Notes: generated by a model from the letters alone, not told the origin. A DNA stretch of 64,000 nucleotides from Alterisphingorhabdus sp051668705 (GCF_051668705.1 NZ_CP196351.1:1922001-1986000); one strand, 5' to 3'. Counted from the stretch's first letter, positions 51,952-61,693 are shown. A program made the numbers and translations.

Positions 51952-52701
51952 CTAATCAAGACGCTTTTGATAGCATTTGTTCATAGCTTTTTCGCGCTTG
52001 CTGGTTTTTTCAATCTTTCCAGCTTCAATTTTGCACTGGCCAAGCGGTGTTGATTCCAATGCGGCTTGCATTGCGGCTGCTGAATCAAAATCAGGTGACA
52101 CATTGCCGTCCGCAGTGAATTCAACCGGTTGAACCACTTCAGCGGTCAACTCTCGTCCCATGGGCAGACGTGCACGCTTACCAGTAATGAAACCTGCAAA
52201 AACACCAATAGCCAGAACGCCAACACCTGTTGCTACGGTATTGCCCTCGCCTTCTTGGCGGTATGTGCCGCCAATTGGCATTTTCCAGCTATCATAATCA
52301 ATCGAATGCATTGCGAATTCGATTTTGCCAGATTTGCCAAATGCGCCCTTGCCTGTGCGCCACGTAATTTCAGCAGTCGCCGGTGTACCCTTAGGAATAA
52401 CCACAACATTGTTGACGCTTACGTCTTCGGCCACGGTCAAGGCAAATGTATCGCCTGAACGATGCGAACTGCTGTTGACTTCGCTGGCGACAATCAACTT
52501 AACCGGTGTACCTTTTTTCAGAACAAGCATTTCAGCTGGTTGAGGTGCTGGCGGTGCGGCTACTGGAACTGCCGGTGCAAGTGGTGGTGCAGGAACAGCC
52601 ACCACAGCTTGCTCACTAGTATCCCCATCAACCTGCGCATATAATGGCGCTGCGCACAGCAGAGCCATGGCCGTACCGGCCATAATTGTACTTCTCATCA
52701 T
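51952..52701 (-). CDS. Secreted Pro-rich protein of unknown function
   Basis: The 249-residue protein starts at ATG 52701 or 52698, with GGGGGA just upstream. A signal peptide ends after PLYAQ. A Pro/Ala-rich linker (AVPAPPLAPAVPVAAPPAP) leads to a domain with LKKGTPVKLIVASEVNSSSHRSGDTFALTVAEDV. IPKGTPATAEITW follows and looks like a beta-barrel seen in some periplasmic lipoproteins. A hydrophobic Gly-rich stretch (VATGVGVLAIGVFAGFITGKRARLP) follows, and the C-terminus is charged with two cysteines. The function is unknown. Confidence 0.75.
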   Translation of the reverse strand: MMRSTIMAGTAMALLCAAPLYAQVDGDTSEQAVVAVPAPPLAPAVPVAAPPAPQPAEMLVLKKGTPVKLIVASEVNSSSHRSGDTFALTVAEDVSVNNVVVIPKGTPATAEITWRTGKGAFGKSGKIEFAMHSIDYDSWKMPIGGTYRQEGEGNTVATGVGVLAIGVFAGFITGKRARLPMGRELTAEVVQPVEFTADGNVSPDFDSAAAMQAALESTPLGQCKIEAGKIEKTSKREKAMNKCYQKRLD

Positions 52702-52877
52702 ATTCCCCCTTAAAACTCCTCCAAATATGGCAAAAATTACTGCCAAGAGGTGATTTTGATACCAATTTCCAATATTGGCAAGCAAATTATCTTACAATCG
52801 CAGTAAAATAACTCCGCAATATGAAAGAATGATGGAATATAAGAAAGGCTGATAAGTCAATTAATTAGAGGACTAAA

Positions 52878-53942
52878 TCAATCGGGATCTGGCCCCGTCA
52901 TCATTTCCTCTGCAACCTTATCTTCTTCGCCGCGAATGGCATTTTCAAGTTTGGCCATCATTTCCGGATTTTCTTTCAAGAAGGTTTTGGAATTCTCACG
53001 ACCCTGACCAATGCGCACGGAATCATATGAGAACCAGCTGCCCGATTTCTCAACAATACCTGCCTTGACGCCCAGGTCGAGAATTTCACCGACTTTGGAA
53101 ATACCCTCGCCATACATGATATCAAATTCGACTTGCTTGAATGGCGGCGCAACTTTGTTTTTCACGACTTTCACACGTGTCGCATTGCCGATAATATCAT
53201 CACGGTCTTTAATCTGGCCAGTCCGGCGAATATCCAGACGCACCGATGCATAGAATTTCAATGCATTGCCGCCAGTGGTTGTCTCAGGGTTGCCGTACAT
53301 CACGCCAATTTTCATGCGCAGCTGGTTGATGAACACAACCATACAACGCGATTTGGATATGGATCCGGTCAATTTACGCAGCGACTGGCTCATTAGACGT
53401 GCCTGAAGGCCGACATGGCTATCGCCCATCTCACCCTCAATTTCTGCGCGTGGCACCAAGGCAGCAACAGAGTCGATAACCAATATATCAACCGCATTTG
53501 ACCGTACCAATGTATCAGCAATTTCCAGTGCCTGCTCACCTGTATCCGGCTGTGAGACAATCAGATCATCAATATTGACGCCCAGTTTTTTGGCATAAGC
53601 CGGATCAAGCGCATGCTCCGCATCAACAAATGCAGCTGTGCCGCCACCTTTTTGTGCCTCAGCAACAGTGTGGAGCGCCAATGTGGTTTTGCCAGAGCTT
53701 TCAGGGCCATAAATTTCAATGATGCGGCCACGCGGCAAACCGCCAATGCCCAAAGCAATATCCAGCCCCAAAGAGCCAGTTGAAATAGCCTCAATATTCA
53801 TTGCCTCTTTTGAACCCAGCTTCATTGCCGAGCCTTTACCAAAAGCGCGATCAATTTGTGCTAATGCTGCATCCAGTGCTTTTTGCCGATCCATAGTTTT
53901 CGCCTGTTTTTCCGCTTCCACGAGTTTTAACTGTCCGGCCAT
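52878..53942 (-). CDS. recA: Recombinase A
   Basis: The 354-residue protein starts at ATG 53942, with AAGGA 10 bases upstream. It has Walker A GPESSGKTTLAL, the DAEHALDP block, Walker B VDILVIDSVAALVPRAEIEGEMGD with loop 1, and INQLRMKIGVMYGNPETTTGGNALKFYASVRLDIRR with loop 2. RecA drives homologous pairing and LexA self-cleavage. A LexA box at 54016-54030 lies 74 bases upstream, so it is SOS-controlled. Confidence 0.99.
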   Translation of the reverse strand: MAGQLKLVEAEKQAKTMDRQKALDAALAQIDRAFGKGSAMKLGSKEAMNIEAISTGSLGLDIALGIGGLPRGRIIEIYGPESSGKTTLALHTVAEAQKGGGTAAFVDAEHALDPAYAKKLGVNIDDLIVSQPDTGEQALEIADTLVRSNAVDILVIDSVAALVPRAEIEGEMGDSHVGLQARLMSQSLRKLTGSISKSRCMVVFINQLRMKIGVMYGNPETTTGGNALKFYASVRLDIRRTGQIKDRDDIIGNATRVKVVKNKVAPPFKQVEFDIMYGEGISKVGEILDLGVKAGIVEKSGSWFSYDSVRIGQGRENSKTFLKENPEMMAKLENAIRGEEDKVAEEMMTGPDPD

Positions 53943-54015
53943 ATGCCTGTTCCTTCCACCTAGATGCCAATTGCGAATCAATCAATGATCAATTCGTACA
54001 CCATTTGTTCTTATA

Positions 54016-54030
54016 GAACAAGTGTGGAAC
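54016..54030 (-). promoter_or_regulatory. LexA (SOS) box of recA
   Basis: GAAC-AAGTGTG-GAAC on the plus strand is GTTC-N7-GTTC on the recA strand, the alphaproteobacterial LexA consensus. A GTTC-TATAA-GAAC palindrome overlaps it on the recA-proximal side. Confidence 0.85.
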
Positions 54031-54042
54031 AAATTATTTGAA

Positions 54043-54396
54043 TCAGGACGATATAAGTGCGCCCACAGCATCTTCCAAAGCACTGTGCGTAAAAGGTTTT
54101 GCCAATATGCTCACCGCGCTCACCCCTTTAGGAAAATCAACATCGGCGTTCCCGCTGCTGACCATAAAGGGGATGTTTGCCTCTTGCAGAGCGTGCGCAA
54201 CTGGCCAACTGGTTTGCTGGCCCAGATGAATATCCAAAATGGCAGCATCAACATGATGTTCGGCCAAAGCAGATAAGGCTGTATCCACAGAATGGCATAT
54301 GGCAGCAACGCCATGGCCCATATCCTCAAGGCTGTCTTCGACCAGCATGGCGATCATTGGCTCATCTTCAACAATCAGGAATTTTTTCGCCGCCAT
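54043..54396 (-). CDS. Single-domain response regulator
   Basis: The 117-residue protein is a bare receiver domain: FLIVEDEPMIAMLVEDSL with the acidic pair, the phospho-acceptor Asp in AAILDIHLG, Ser in FMVSSGNAD and Lys in SILAKPF. It has no output domain. The ATG overlaps the cckA stop by one base (TAATG), so the two are translationally coupled. A role as phosphate sink or partner in the CckA relay, as CpdR-like receivers are in Caulobacter, is inference. Confidence 0.92.
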   Translation of the reverse strand: MAAKKFLIVEDEPMIAMLVEDSLEDMGHGVAAICHSVDTALSALAEHHVDAAILDIHLGQQTSWPVAHALQEANIPFMVSSGNADVDFPKGVSAVSILAKPFTHSALEDAVGALISS

Positions 54397-56852
54397 TATG
54401 AAGTTCCATTCTGAGAATATTGCGCCAAAGCGCGGCCAGTCATTTCACATATCTGCGCGACAGAAAACGGTTTTGGCAAAAAGAACATTCGATCGACATC
54501 AATGGATTGCCGCAATTGCTCTTCCGCATAGCCGGACATGAACAGGATCGGCACCTCACTGTTCAATCCGCGAATTTCCTTTGCCATGGCGGGGCCATCC
54601 ATAACCGGCATGACCACATCGCTAATGACCAGATCAATACCACCCGATAGGCCGTTATGCGCATTAAATTGCTCCAGCCCGTCTTCGCCATCGCTGGCGG
54701 TAATGATAGTATAGCCTTGGCGTGACAAAGCGCGTTCAGCAACGGCGCGCACCATATCTTCATCCTCGACCAGCAAGATCGTACCACTGCCCCAATCATT
54801 CTGTGCTGGCGGATCATCTTTGATCGTTGCCGGTTCGCTGCTGCTATCAATAGGGCCGTCAAATACCGGGAAATAGATAGTGAAGGATGTACCAGCGCCC
54901 GGCTCAGAATCGACAAAGACATAGCCGCCGGATTGTTTGATAATGCCGTAAACCGTTGAAAGACCAAGGCCAGTGCCTTTGCCAACATCTTTGGTGGTGA
55001 AGAACGGTTCAAAAATCTTGGCTTGCAATTCGGGCGGAATACCGGTCCCAGTGTCTCGCACGATAATCGCAGAATAGTCCGCAATCGGCAGAATATCGCG
55101 ATTGGATTGCCGAATATCGTCGCTGCTAAAGTTTTTCGTCTCAATCGACAAAATACCATTACCGTCCATTGCATCGCGGGCATTAACCGCGAGATTGACG
55201 ATGACCTGTTCCAATTGCCCAGGGTCTGCGCGGATGGCGCCCAAATTGCGGTCATGACGCACTTCCAGCTTAACGCCCTCACCCATAAGCCGCGCAAGCA
55301 AATGCGATACTTCCGAAACAATATCCGGCAATTGAATGATTTGTGGTCGCAATGTCTGCTGGCGGGAAAAGGCGAGCAATTGACGGGTCAGGCTCGCGGC
55401 GCGACTGGAATTGTTCTTAATCTGCTGAATATCATCATAATCGCTATCACCCGGACTGTGGCGCAGCAGCATAAGGTCGCAATGGCCGATAATCGCGGTC
55501 AGCACATTGTTAAAATCATGCGCAACCCCGCCTGCAAGCTGGCCAATAGCCTGCATCTTAGTAGCCTGTGCAACCTGTCGTTTCAGCTTCGCTTCTTCGC
55601 TATTATCCCGCAAGGACAGCAGGACCGCAGCATCACCAAGACCGCGAATGCCCGACAGGCTGAGCGATACCGGATCATCCGGCAGGTCTTTCAAGCGAAT
55701 GGCAAGGTCGCCAGTCTGCGCACGCCCAACGGCGAACCGCCTGATCGTATCAGCCAGAACCGATTTATCTTCGCGCACAACCAGATCGCCCGGATAAGAA
55801 GGAATATCCTTATCTTCGCGCCCGATAACCCGTGTAAAGCTGGCATTGGCGAACAGAAAGCGGCCATCACGGTCAACCATCGCCAAACCAATGGGCAGCA
55901 GCGATAGCATAATCTCTATCTGCTCCATCGCATTGCCCTGATCGACCATTTGGTCACCACGGTCGAGCAATAGGAACATGCCGGGCACTTGCGAGATATC
56001 CTCTGGTAGCGGCTCATGCGGGTCGGACAGCGGAACATGGACCAGCCGCAATGGACGGCGCACACCTATTTCGCGCTCAAAATACAGATTTTCTTTATCG
56101 TCAGTACGCAAGAAACTGCCCAGATCGCGGCCCACGACATTGGCAGCGGCATCGCCTGCGGCACGCCTGGAAAAGCCGCTATTGGCCGCGCGTATCCGTC
56201 CCTCTGGCCCGACAACACATATCATCAACCCAGCGCGGCCAGCCGCCAGACCGGGCTTACCGCTAAGCATTTGGCGAGCATCATCGATAAGGCTGGACTG
56301 CATAACCGGCTGCATGCGCCATAGCAGATGATCTTCTCCCCGGCCTGCGCGGCTGACATAGACTTCATATTGCCGGTTGGCGTGACGCACACCGTCAGCC
56401 TCGGACTCACCATCGCGCCAAGCAGTGCGCGCAGCCTCCAGCAAAATTTCCGAAGACCCTTGATCGAGTGGCAGATTTGCAGGTGCAAGCGGTTGATTGC
56501 TAAGTTGGGAATATTGTGGATTGCTACACACCAGACGCCCCGCACGGTCTGTAATCGCAATCAAAATTTCTGGATGGTCAGCAGCAGCAGCAGTCACAGT
56601 CCAGTCGGGGGCAATAATATCCGCATCAACCGATGTCGCGACAGAGCGAATATAGAGCAAGGCAAAGCCGCCAAAAAACACCATAGCCGATAGCAATATC
56701 AACGTAATGGCAAGGTCACGGGTCGCCAGATAGACAAGAGAGACGCAACATATCAGCGCCAACCCAGACAGCAGCACTGGCCAAGACAGTTTAGAATCGT
56801 GGTCAGAGCCAGATACTAAGGCATGTTGCCAATTATTCTCTATATTCGGCAA
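54396..56852 (-). CDS. cckA: Cell-cycle hybrid histidine kinase CckA
   Basis: The 818-residue protein has two N-terminal membrane spans (about 25-70) and PAS-type sensory regions. The kinase core has phospho-His445 in QLAGGVAHDFNNVLTAIIGH, the N-box NLAVNARDAMD, and DTGTGIPPELQAKIFEPFFTTK. A C-terminal receiver carries Asp745 in LVISDVVMPVMDG. The core HDFNNVLTAIIGHCDLML and the tail MSGYAEEQLRQSID...FLPKPF are characteristic of CckA. In Caulobacter it phosphorylates ChpT/CtrA and CpdR to control the cell cycle. It sits between smpB/DUF2062 and recA. Confidence 0.93.
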   Translation of the reverse strand: MPNIENNWQHALVSGSDHDSKLSWPVLLSGLALICCVSLVYLATRDLAITLILLSAMVFFGGFALLYIRSVATSVDADIIAPDWTVTAAAADHPEILIAITDRAGRLVCSNPQYSQLSNQPLAPANLPLDQGSSEILLEAARTAWRDGESEADGVRHANRQYEVYVSRAGRGEDHLLWRMQPVMQSSLIDDARQMLSGKPGLAAGRAGLMICVVGPEGRIRAANSGFSRRAAGDAAANVVGRDLGSFLRTDDKENLYFEREIGVRRPLRLVHVPLSDPHEPLPEDISQVPGMFLLLDRGDQMVDQGNAMEQIEIMLSLLPIGLAMVDRDGRFLFANASFTRVIGREDKDIPSYPGDLVVREDKSVLADTIRRFAVGRAQTGDLAIRLKDLPDDPVSLSLSGIRGLGDAAVLLSLRDNSEEAKLKRQVAQATKMQAIGQLAGGVAHDFNNVLTAIIGHCDLMLLRHSPGDSDYDDIQQIKNNSSRAASLTRQLLAFSRQQTLRPQIIQLPDIVSEVSHLLARLMGEGVKLEVRHDRNLGAIRADPGQLEQVIVNLAVNARDAMDGNGILSIETKNFSSDDIRQSNRDILPIADYSAIIVRDTGTGIPPELQAKIFEPFFTTKDVGKGTGLGLSTVYGIIKQSGGYVFVDSEPGAGTSFTIYFPVFDGPIDSSSEPATIKDDPPAQNDWGSGTILLVEDEDMVRAVAERALSRQGYTIITASDGEDGLEQFNAHNGLSGGIDLVISDVVMPVMDGPAMAKEIRGLNSEVPILFMSGYAEEQLRQSIDVDRMFFLPKPFSVAQICEMTGRALAQYSQNGTS

Positions 56853-56943
56853 GGCTGGTCCTTTTCAACATGCATCAACACACAAAGCAGAATGATGGGC
56901 GGGAGTATCATCCAATAAGGCCGCATCATGCTTCACAATATCC

Positions 56944-57498
56944 TTAGCCGGAATGTGTCGACTTACGCAATTGGGAGCGTCTGCGTTTTCTACCGATCCA
57001 ATAGCGCCAGCCAAATGACGCAACGACATAACCCAGAGACGCAAAGATGATCGCCAGAACAGCAAAGCCAAAAGCGGTCACGCCCGTTTCAAGGAAAATC
57101 CAGTTAATCCACTCGCCCATAGTGCTGCGCATCTGCGTGTTCAGCGGCTCACCATAGGTCATGGCATCGATTTGCAGCACGAAATCACCGACACGATTGG
57201 CGACCACAATCCAGAAAGGATAGGTAAACGGATTGGTGATAAATGTCGACAGCGCAGCAACCGGAACATTGGCGCGCACCGGCAGTGCAAAAAAGGCCGC
57301 GACGAATATCTGTCCGACAGGAATAAGGAACGCCGCCAGCATACCCAAGGCCACACCGCGCGGAACCGAACGGCGCGTGAAACGCCACAATTCAGATCGC
57401 AATACGCGCCCTGCAATAGGACGCATATATTTGTTGCGCTCCATGCCCTCGCGCGTCGGCATCTTGGCGGTCAGCCAATTGACAATACGCATAATCAT
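56944..57498 (-). CDS. DUF2062-family membrane protein
   Basis: The 184-residue protein has two to three spans and the DUF2062 pattern: SVPRGVALGMLAAFLIPVGQIFVAAFFALPVRANVPVAALSTFITNPFTYPFWIVVANRVGDFVL, then a second hydrophobic region near 140-165, and a basic C-terminus (GRKRRRSQLRKS). Function is unknown. It lies upstream of cckA in the same direction and 24 bases after smpB. Confidence 0.88.
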   Translation of the reverse strand: MIMRIVNWLTAKMPTREGMERNKYMRPIAGRVLRSELWRFTRRSVPRGVALGMLAAFLIPVGQIFVAAFFALPVRANVPVAALSTFITNPFTYPFWIVVANRVGDFVLQIDAMTYGEPLNTQMRSTMGEWINWIFLETGVTAFGFAVLAIIFASLGYVVASFGWRYWIGRKRRRSQLRKSTHSG

Positions 57499-57522
57499 TG
57501 CATTTCCGAAAAGATCGAATCT

Positions 57523-58005
57523 TTACCCATTCTCTTTTAATAGGCGTCCCTGTTGCCGTTTCCAATCACGCTCTTTGATTGTGGCACGTTTGTCGGGCGC
57601 TTTTTTGCCTTTTGCCAATGCCAGCTCGACTTTGGCTCGGCCTCTGCCGTTAAAAAATATCGATAAGGGCACCAATGTCATACCCTTGCGATTAACGGCG
57701 CCATGCATTTTGTTGATCTCACGCGCATGCAGCAGCAATTTGCGCGGGCGCTTAGGCTCATGGTTGAAACGGTTGCCATGGCTAAATTCCGGGATGTTGG
57801 AATTGACCAGAAAAACCTGCCCGTCTTTTACTTCGGCATAGCTCTCAGCAATGGACCCTTCACCAAAGCGCAAGGATTTAACCTCTGTGCCCTGTAATGC
57901 TATGCCAGCTTCAAACACCTCCTCAATAGCATAGTCAAACCGCGCGCGCCGGTTCTCGGCGACGGTTTTGACTTTTTCAAAGGCGGTGGGTTTAGGACGG
58001 GCCAT
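57523..58005 (-). CDS. smpB: SsrA-binding protein
   Basis: The 160-residue protein binds tmRNA for rescue of stalled ribosomes. It contains NRRARFDYAIEEVFEAGIALQGTEVKSLR, EGSIAESYAEVKDGQVFLVNSNIPEFSHGNRFNHEP, and the basic tail LALAKGKKAPDKRATIKERDWKRQQGRLLKENG, which folds on the ribosome. The tmRNA gene itself was not found in the window. Confidence 0.98.
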   Translation of the reverse strand: MARPKPTAFEKVKTVAENRRARFDYAIEEVFEAGIALQGTEVKSLRFGEGSIAESYAEVKDGQVFLVNSNIPEFSHGNRFNHEPKRPRKLLLHAREINKMHGAVNRKGMTLVPLSIFFNGRGRAKVELALAKGKKAPDKRATIKERDWKRQQGRLLKENG

Positions 58006-58018
58006 AGCAGACAGGCCA

Positions 58019-58549
58019 TTAGGTGCTTATATTAGCAGCGTCAATAAATGCATTGGCCATTCGCTTCACCAGCGCCGGATCGCCCTTTGCACGCGCCAAA
58101 ATCAAAGCGCCTTCAAGCGTCGCAACCACTGCCTCGGCGCGGCTATGCTGCTGGTTGGTCATATGGGGCTGCAACCAGTCTATCATCAGGTCCATAAAGG
58201 CCGCCAATTTTGGCTTTAACTCTTCCGGCAGACCATCAATTTCGGATGCCAACATTCCGCATAGGCACATTTGCCCACCTTCCGTGATCGACATATCAAA
58301 GATTTTCGCCAAATGCCGCACGGCATCTGCCTCAGTCTGGCCGTTGTAGCTCTTCAGAAAAAGACTGGTGCGCTTGCTATATGTATCAATCAAAGCAACC
58401 ACCAAATCCTCTTTGGTCGGAAAATGATAGTGCACGCTTGCGCTCTTTATCTCTGTGCGCATGGCAAGATCGCGAAAGCTAAATCCGTGATACCCTTTGG
58501 TGCGGATATATTCTTCCGCAAAGCCAAGGATTTTTTCTTTGTTGTTCAT
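58019..58549 (-). CDS. TetR-family transcriptional regulator
   Basis: The 176-residue protein starts at ATG 58549 (MNNKEKILGFAEEYIRTKGYHGFSFRDLAMRTEIKSASVHYHFPTKEDLVVALI), the TetR helix-turn-helix; a GTG at 58567 could add six residues but would overlap the operator palindrome. The C-terminal ligand domain contains MCLCGMLASEIDGLPEELK, a pattern of NemR/AcuR-like members. A perfect 18-base palindrome at 58566-58583 lies just upstream, suggesting autoregulation. The ligand is unknown. Confidence 0.92.
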   Translation of the reverse strand: MNNKEKILGFAEEYIRTKGYHGFSFRDLAMRTEIKSASVHYHFPTKEDLVVALIDTYSKRTSLFLKSYNGQTEADAVRHLAKIFDMSITEGGQMCLCGMLASEIDGLPEELKPKLAAFMDLMIDWLQPHMTNQQHSRAEAVVATLEGALILARAKGDPALVKRMANAFIDAANIST

Positions 58550-58565
58550 ATCGCCAAATCTTTCC

Positions 58566-58583
58566 ACCTATCATATGATAGGT
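58566..58583. promoter_or_regulatory. Perfect palindromic operator of TetR gene
   Basis: ACCTATCATATGATAGGT is a perfect 18-base palindrome located 17 bases before the TetR ATG, where repressor binding would block transcription. It is also 87 bases from the dapA stop on the same strand, so it is not obviously shared with a divergent gene. Confidence 0.75.
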
Positions 58584-58669
58584 AGTTATCCGGTCACAGC
58601 AAGGCAATGGGTCAGTAAAGCAGAGCCTTAGCCTGCCTATCCTAACCTATCCGCCAGAGATTATCCCCA

Positions 58670-59542
58670 TTAAAGGCCAGCGGCAGCCAATGCAGCATCA
58701 ACCTCGGCGCAGCTTTCTGCACTTGGCGGGGTCATAGGCAAACGCAATTCAGCAGAAAACCCGGAGCGAACTTTGCTCAATGCATATTTCACTGGCCCGG
58801 GCGAAGCATCAGAAAACAGCGCTTTATGCAGCGCAAACAATTTATCATGCAGATCAAGCGCGCTGGCCATATCACCTTTTGCCAAAGCAGATTGAAAGTC
58901 TGCGCACAAACGCGGCGCAACATTGGCGCTCACCGACACGCAGCCAGCTCCTCCCATGGCATAATGGCCCAGTGCAATCTCATCATTGCCCGATAGCTGG
59001 CAGAATGACGTACCACAATTCGCTCTGTGATCGCTGACACGGTCTAGTTCGCCCGTTGCGTCTTTCACGCCGGCAATCCAGCCTTGCTGCGCCATATGGG
59101 CCATGGTGCTACAGCTTATATCCGTCACCGTGCGCGCAGGCACATTATAGGCGATGATCGGCAGGTCACAGCCTGTGGCTAACGTTTCAAAATGCGCCAA
59201 TATGCCCATCTGGTTTGGCCGGTTATAATATGGCGGCACAACCAACGCTGCATCTGCCCCGGCCGCTTTGGCCGCATGCATGTGCGCCAGTGCCACCTTG
59301 GTATCATTTGATCCGCAACCTGCGATCACTGGCACACGCCCCGCCGCTTGCTCAACACAGACCGCGACCACATGATTATGCTCTTCAATCGACATTGTCG
59401 CTGCTTCACCAGTGGTGCCGCAGGGAACAAGCGCAGCGCTGCCCTGGGCAATTTGCCAGTCGATAAAGTCGCGAAATTGCCCCTCTGCAAACGTTCCGTC
59501 GCAAAAGGGAGTCGCCAGAGCCGGAATTGAGCCGGAGAACAT
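58670..59542 (-). CDS. dapA: 4-hydroxy-tetrahydrodipicolinate synthase
   Basis: The 290-residue aldolase-fold protein catalyses the first committed step of lysine/diaminopimelate synthesis. It has VPCGTTGEAATMS, then IIAYNVPARTVTDIS with the catalytic Tyr, and the Schiff-base Lys in WIAGVKDATGELDRV. GGAGCVSVSANVAP closes the barrel. It diverges from the lytic transglycosylase gene. Confidence 0.97.
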   Translation of the reverse strand: MFSGSIPALATPFCDGTFAEGQFRDFIDWQIAQGSAALVPCGTTGEAATMSIEEHNHVVAVCVEQAAGRVPVIAGCGSNDTKVALAHMHAAKAAGADAALVVPPYYNRPNQMGILAHFETLATGCDLPIIAYNVPARTVTDISCSTMAHMAQQGWIAGVKDATGELDRVSDHRANCGTSFCQLSGNDEIALGHYAMGGAGCVSVSANVAPRLCADFQSALAKGDMASALDLHDKLFALHKALFSDASPGPVKYALSKVRSGFSAELRLPMTPPSAESCAEVDAALAAAGL

Positions 59543-59632
59543 GGATTTACTCCTGATAAAAATGCACTAGGTGCAGGTTATTATTTAATTATAGTGCGCT
59601 GTTCACGCGTTGCTAAGGAGCGATTCCCCAGA

Positions 59633-61681
59633 ATGACATCAATGTCCAGTAATTCCCGTCATATCCGTTCATCAAAAATCTTGTCACGCCCCAAATTCAT
59701 GTCTCGCCTTGCCGCGACATCGGCTTTGGCTGGCCTGTTGCTGGCACCTATAGCCTGTGCTGCACAATCATCCAGCGATGGCAGCGAATGGGCGCAAGCC
59801 CGCGAGTTATTGCAGGATCGCACCAGCGGCACCATAGATGGCGCGCTGGACAAATGGGAAACCCTGCGCGGCTCTGATCGTTATTCCTTTGAAGAATATG
59901 CCAGCTTTTTGGTGAATTATCCTGGCTGGCCAGATGAAGGCCGTTTCCGCCGCAATGCGGAACAGGCTATTGATCTGAACAGCTATTCACCCTCACGCGT
60001 ATTGGCCTTTTTCGAGCGCTTTGAGCCGACAACCAATACTGGCCGCGCTCGCTATGCCATTGCCTTGCATAGCATTGGCCAGTTTGAAGATGCTCGCCGC
60101 GTTGCCAAACAAGCATGGCGTGGCGGCACCATGACGGAAAATGACGAACTGCGCCTTGTCGGCCTTTTCTCCAATGATTTCACCATTGAAGACCATGATG
60201 CGCGTATGGATGCGCTGCTATGGGCCAATGCGTCTTTGGGCGCAGAGCGACAGCTCACTTTCACATCGGATAATTTGCGGCCAATTTTTGCTGCGCGCCT
60301 TGGCTTGTTAAAGCAGCAAGCCGTTGACCATGCCGCACTGCCCGATAGTGCGCGGCAAGATCCCGGATATATGGGCAGCTATGCACTATGGCTGCGTAAC
60401 AACGGCAATTCCATTACCGCGCGCAACCTGCTGGCCAATCGGGCACCTTTGGCGCATTATCCGGGTGATCCTGAAGAATGGTATGAAGCATTATTGGTCA
60501 ATGCGCGTGCCGCCGCCAATGATAGCCAATGGACATTGGCGTATGACATAGCCTCCAAAGTTGATGATGCCTTTCCAGAAGGCACCGATATCAGCATGGA
60601 AACGCTGGGCGTGCGCGATGATTATACATCGCTGACATGGCTTGCCGGCACCACGGCCCTTTGGGAGATGCGCCAGCCTGCAAAGGCCATTGGCATGTTT
60701 GCACGCTATGGCATGGGCGCCCGCACACCGCAGTCACGATCTAAAGGCTTTTATTGGGCTGGCCGATCGGCCGATGCTGCTGGTGATGCTGCACAAGCGC
60801 AGAAATATTTTGCGCTGGCCGCGGAATATGATGATTATTTCTATGGGCAATTGGCCGCAGAACGGCTGGGCAAAGCCATTGGCCCGTTCGAAACGCGCAG
60901 CGCCGATACCATAGACGCCACCACACGCGGACGGTTTAACAGCAATTCACTGGTCGTAGCGACAGAGCGCATTACGCGCCGCACCAGCGATTGGCGCGTT
61001 CAAAACCGTTTCTTCCGCGCTATTTCATCAGAAGCCGAAAACGAAGCTGATTACGCTCTGTTGGGCGAATTGGCCAACCGCATTGGCCGCCGTGATCTGG
61101 CTGTTATCGCTGGTCAATCGGCCCGTGCCGATGGTTTTGATCGTTTCCAGATGGTCGCCTTCCCGCAAATGCCGGTTCCTGATGGCTATCAGAATAATTG
61201 GACGATCATCCACGCTATCACGCGGCAGGAAAGTCAGTTTAGCCAGCGCGCCGTCAGTCATGCCAAAGCACGCGGTCTGATGCAGCTACTCCCCTCCACC
61301 GCGCGTGAGCAAGCCGGCAAGATTGGCCTGTCCTACAGCTTCAATTCGCTGACCGAGGATCCGCTTTATAATATCCGCTTAGGCTCCAGCTATTTCAGCC
61401 GCTTAATGGATATGTGGGGCGGCTATTATCCGCTTGCCGTCGCCTCTTATAATGCTGGCCCGGGCAATGTACGCAAATGGATCCGCCGCAATGGCGACCC
61501 GCGCACTGGCGATATAGACATTCTGCAATGGGTTGAGAAAATTCCGATTTATGAGACCAAAAACTATGTTCAGCGTGTGCTGGAAAACGCCGTAGTCTAT
61601 GATGTGATGAACCCGCAGCGCGCCAATTATAACGGCCCGAACCGCATCAGCCATTATCTGCGCAAAAACACACCGGGCTAA
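59633..61681 (+). CDS. Soluble lytic murein transglycosylase (Slt-like)
   Basis: The 682-residue protein starts at ATG 59633, with AAGGAG upstream; a GTG 13 codons earlier is less likely. A signal peptide (about to ACAA, residue 46) leads to a long alpha-superhelical domain with many short helices (RFEPTTNTGRARYAIALHSIGQFEDARRVAK). The C-terminal catalytic domain has ES in AITRQESQFSQRAVSHAKARGLMQLLPSTA and the GLMQL and ASYNAGPGNVRKW motifs of GH23. It cleaves peptidoglycan in the periplasm. greB starts 12 bases downstream. Confidence 0.94.
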   Translation: MTSMSSNSRHIRSSKILSRPKFMSRLAATSALAGLLLAPIACAAQSSSDGSEWAQARELLQDRTSGTIDGALDKWETLRGSDRYSFEEYASFLVNYPGWPDEGRFRRNAEQAIDLNSYSPSRVLAFFERFEPTTNTGRARYAIALHSIGQFEDARRVAKQAWRGGTMTENDELRLVGLFSNDFTIEDHDARMDALLWANASLGAERQLTFTSDNLRPIFAARLGLLKQQAVDHAALPDSARQDPGYMGSYALWLRNNGNSITARNLLANRAPLAHYPGDPEEWYEALLVNARAAANDSQWTLAYDIASKVDDAFPEGTDISMETLGVRDDYTSLTWLAGTTALWEMRQPAKAIGMFARYGMGARTPQSRSKGFYWAGRSADAAGDAAQAQKYFALAAEYDDYFYGQLAAERLGKAIGPFETRSADTIDATTRGRFNSNSLVVATERITRRTSDWRVQNRFFRAISSEAENEADYALLGELANRIGRRDLAVIAGQSARADGFDRFQMVAFPQMPVPDGYQNNWTIIHAITRQESQFSQRAVSHAKARGLMQLLPSTAREQAGKIGLSYSFNSLTEDPLYNIRLGSSYFSRLMDMWGGYYPLAVASYNAGPGNVRKWIRRNGDPRTGDIDILQWVEKIPIYETKNYVQRVLENAVVYDVMNPQRANYNGPNRISHYLRKNTPG

Positions 61682-61693
61682 GGCCCACCCCGC

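Noticed and set aside
55023..55907. 294-codon open frame antisense to cckA
   Set aside because: It lies entirely opposite the conserved kinase core, with no domain or ribosome site.
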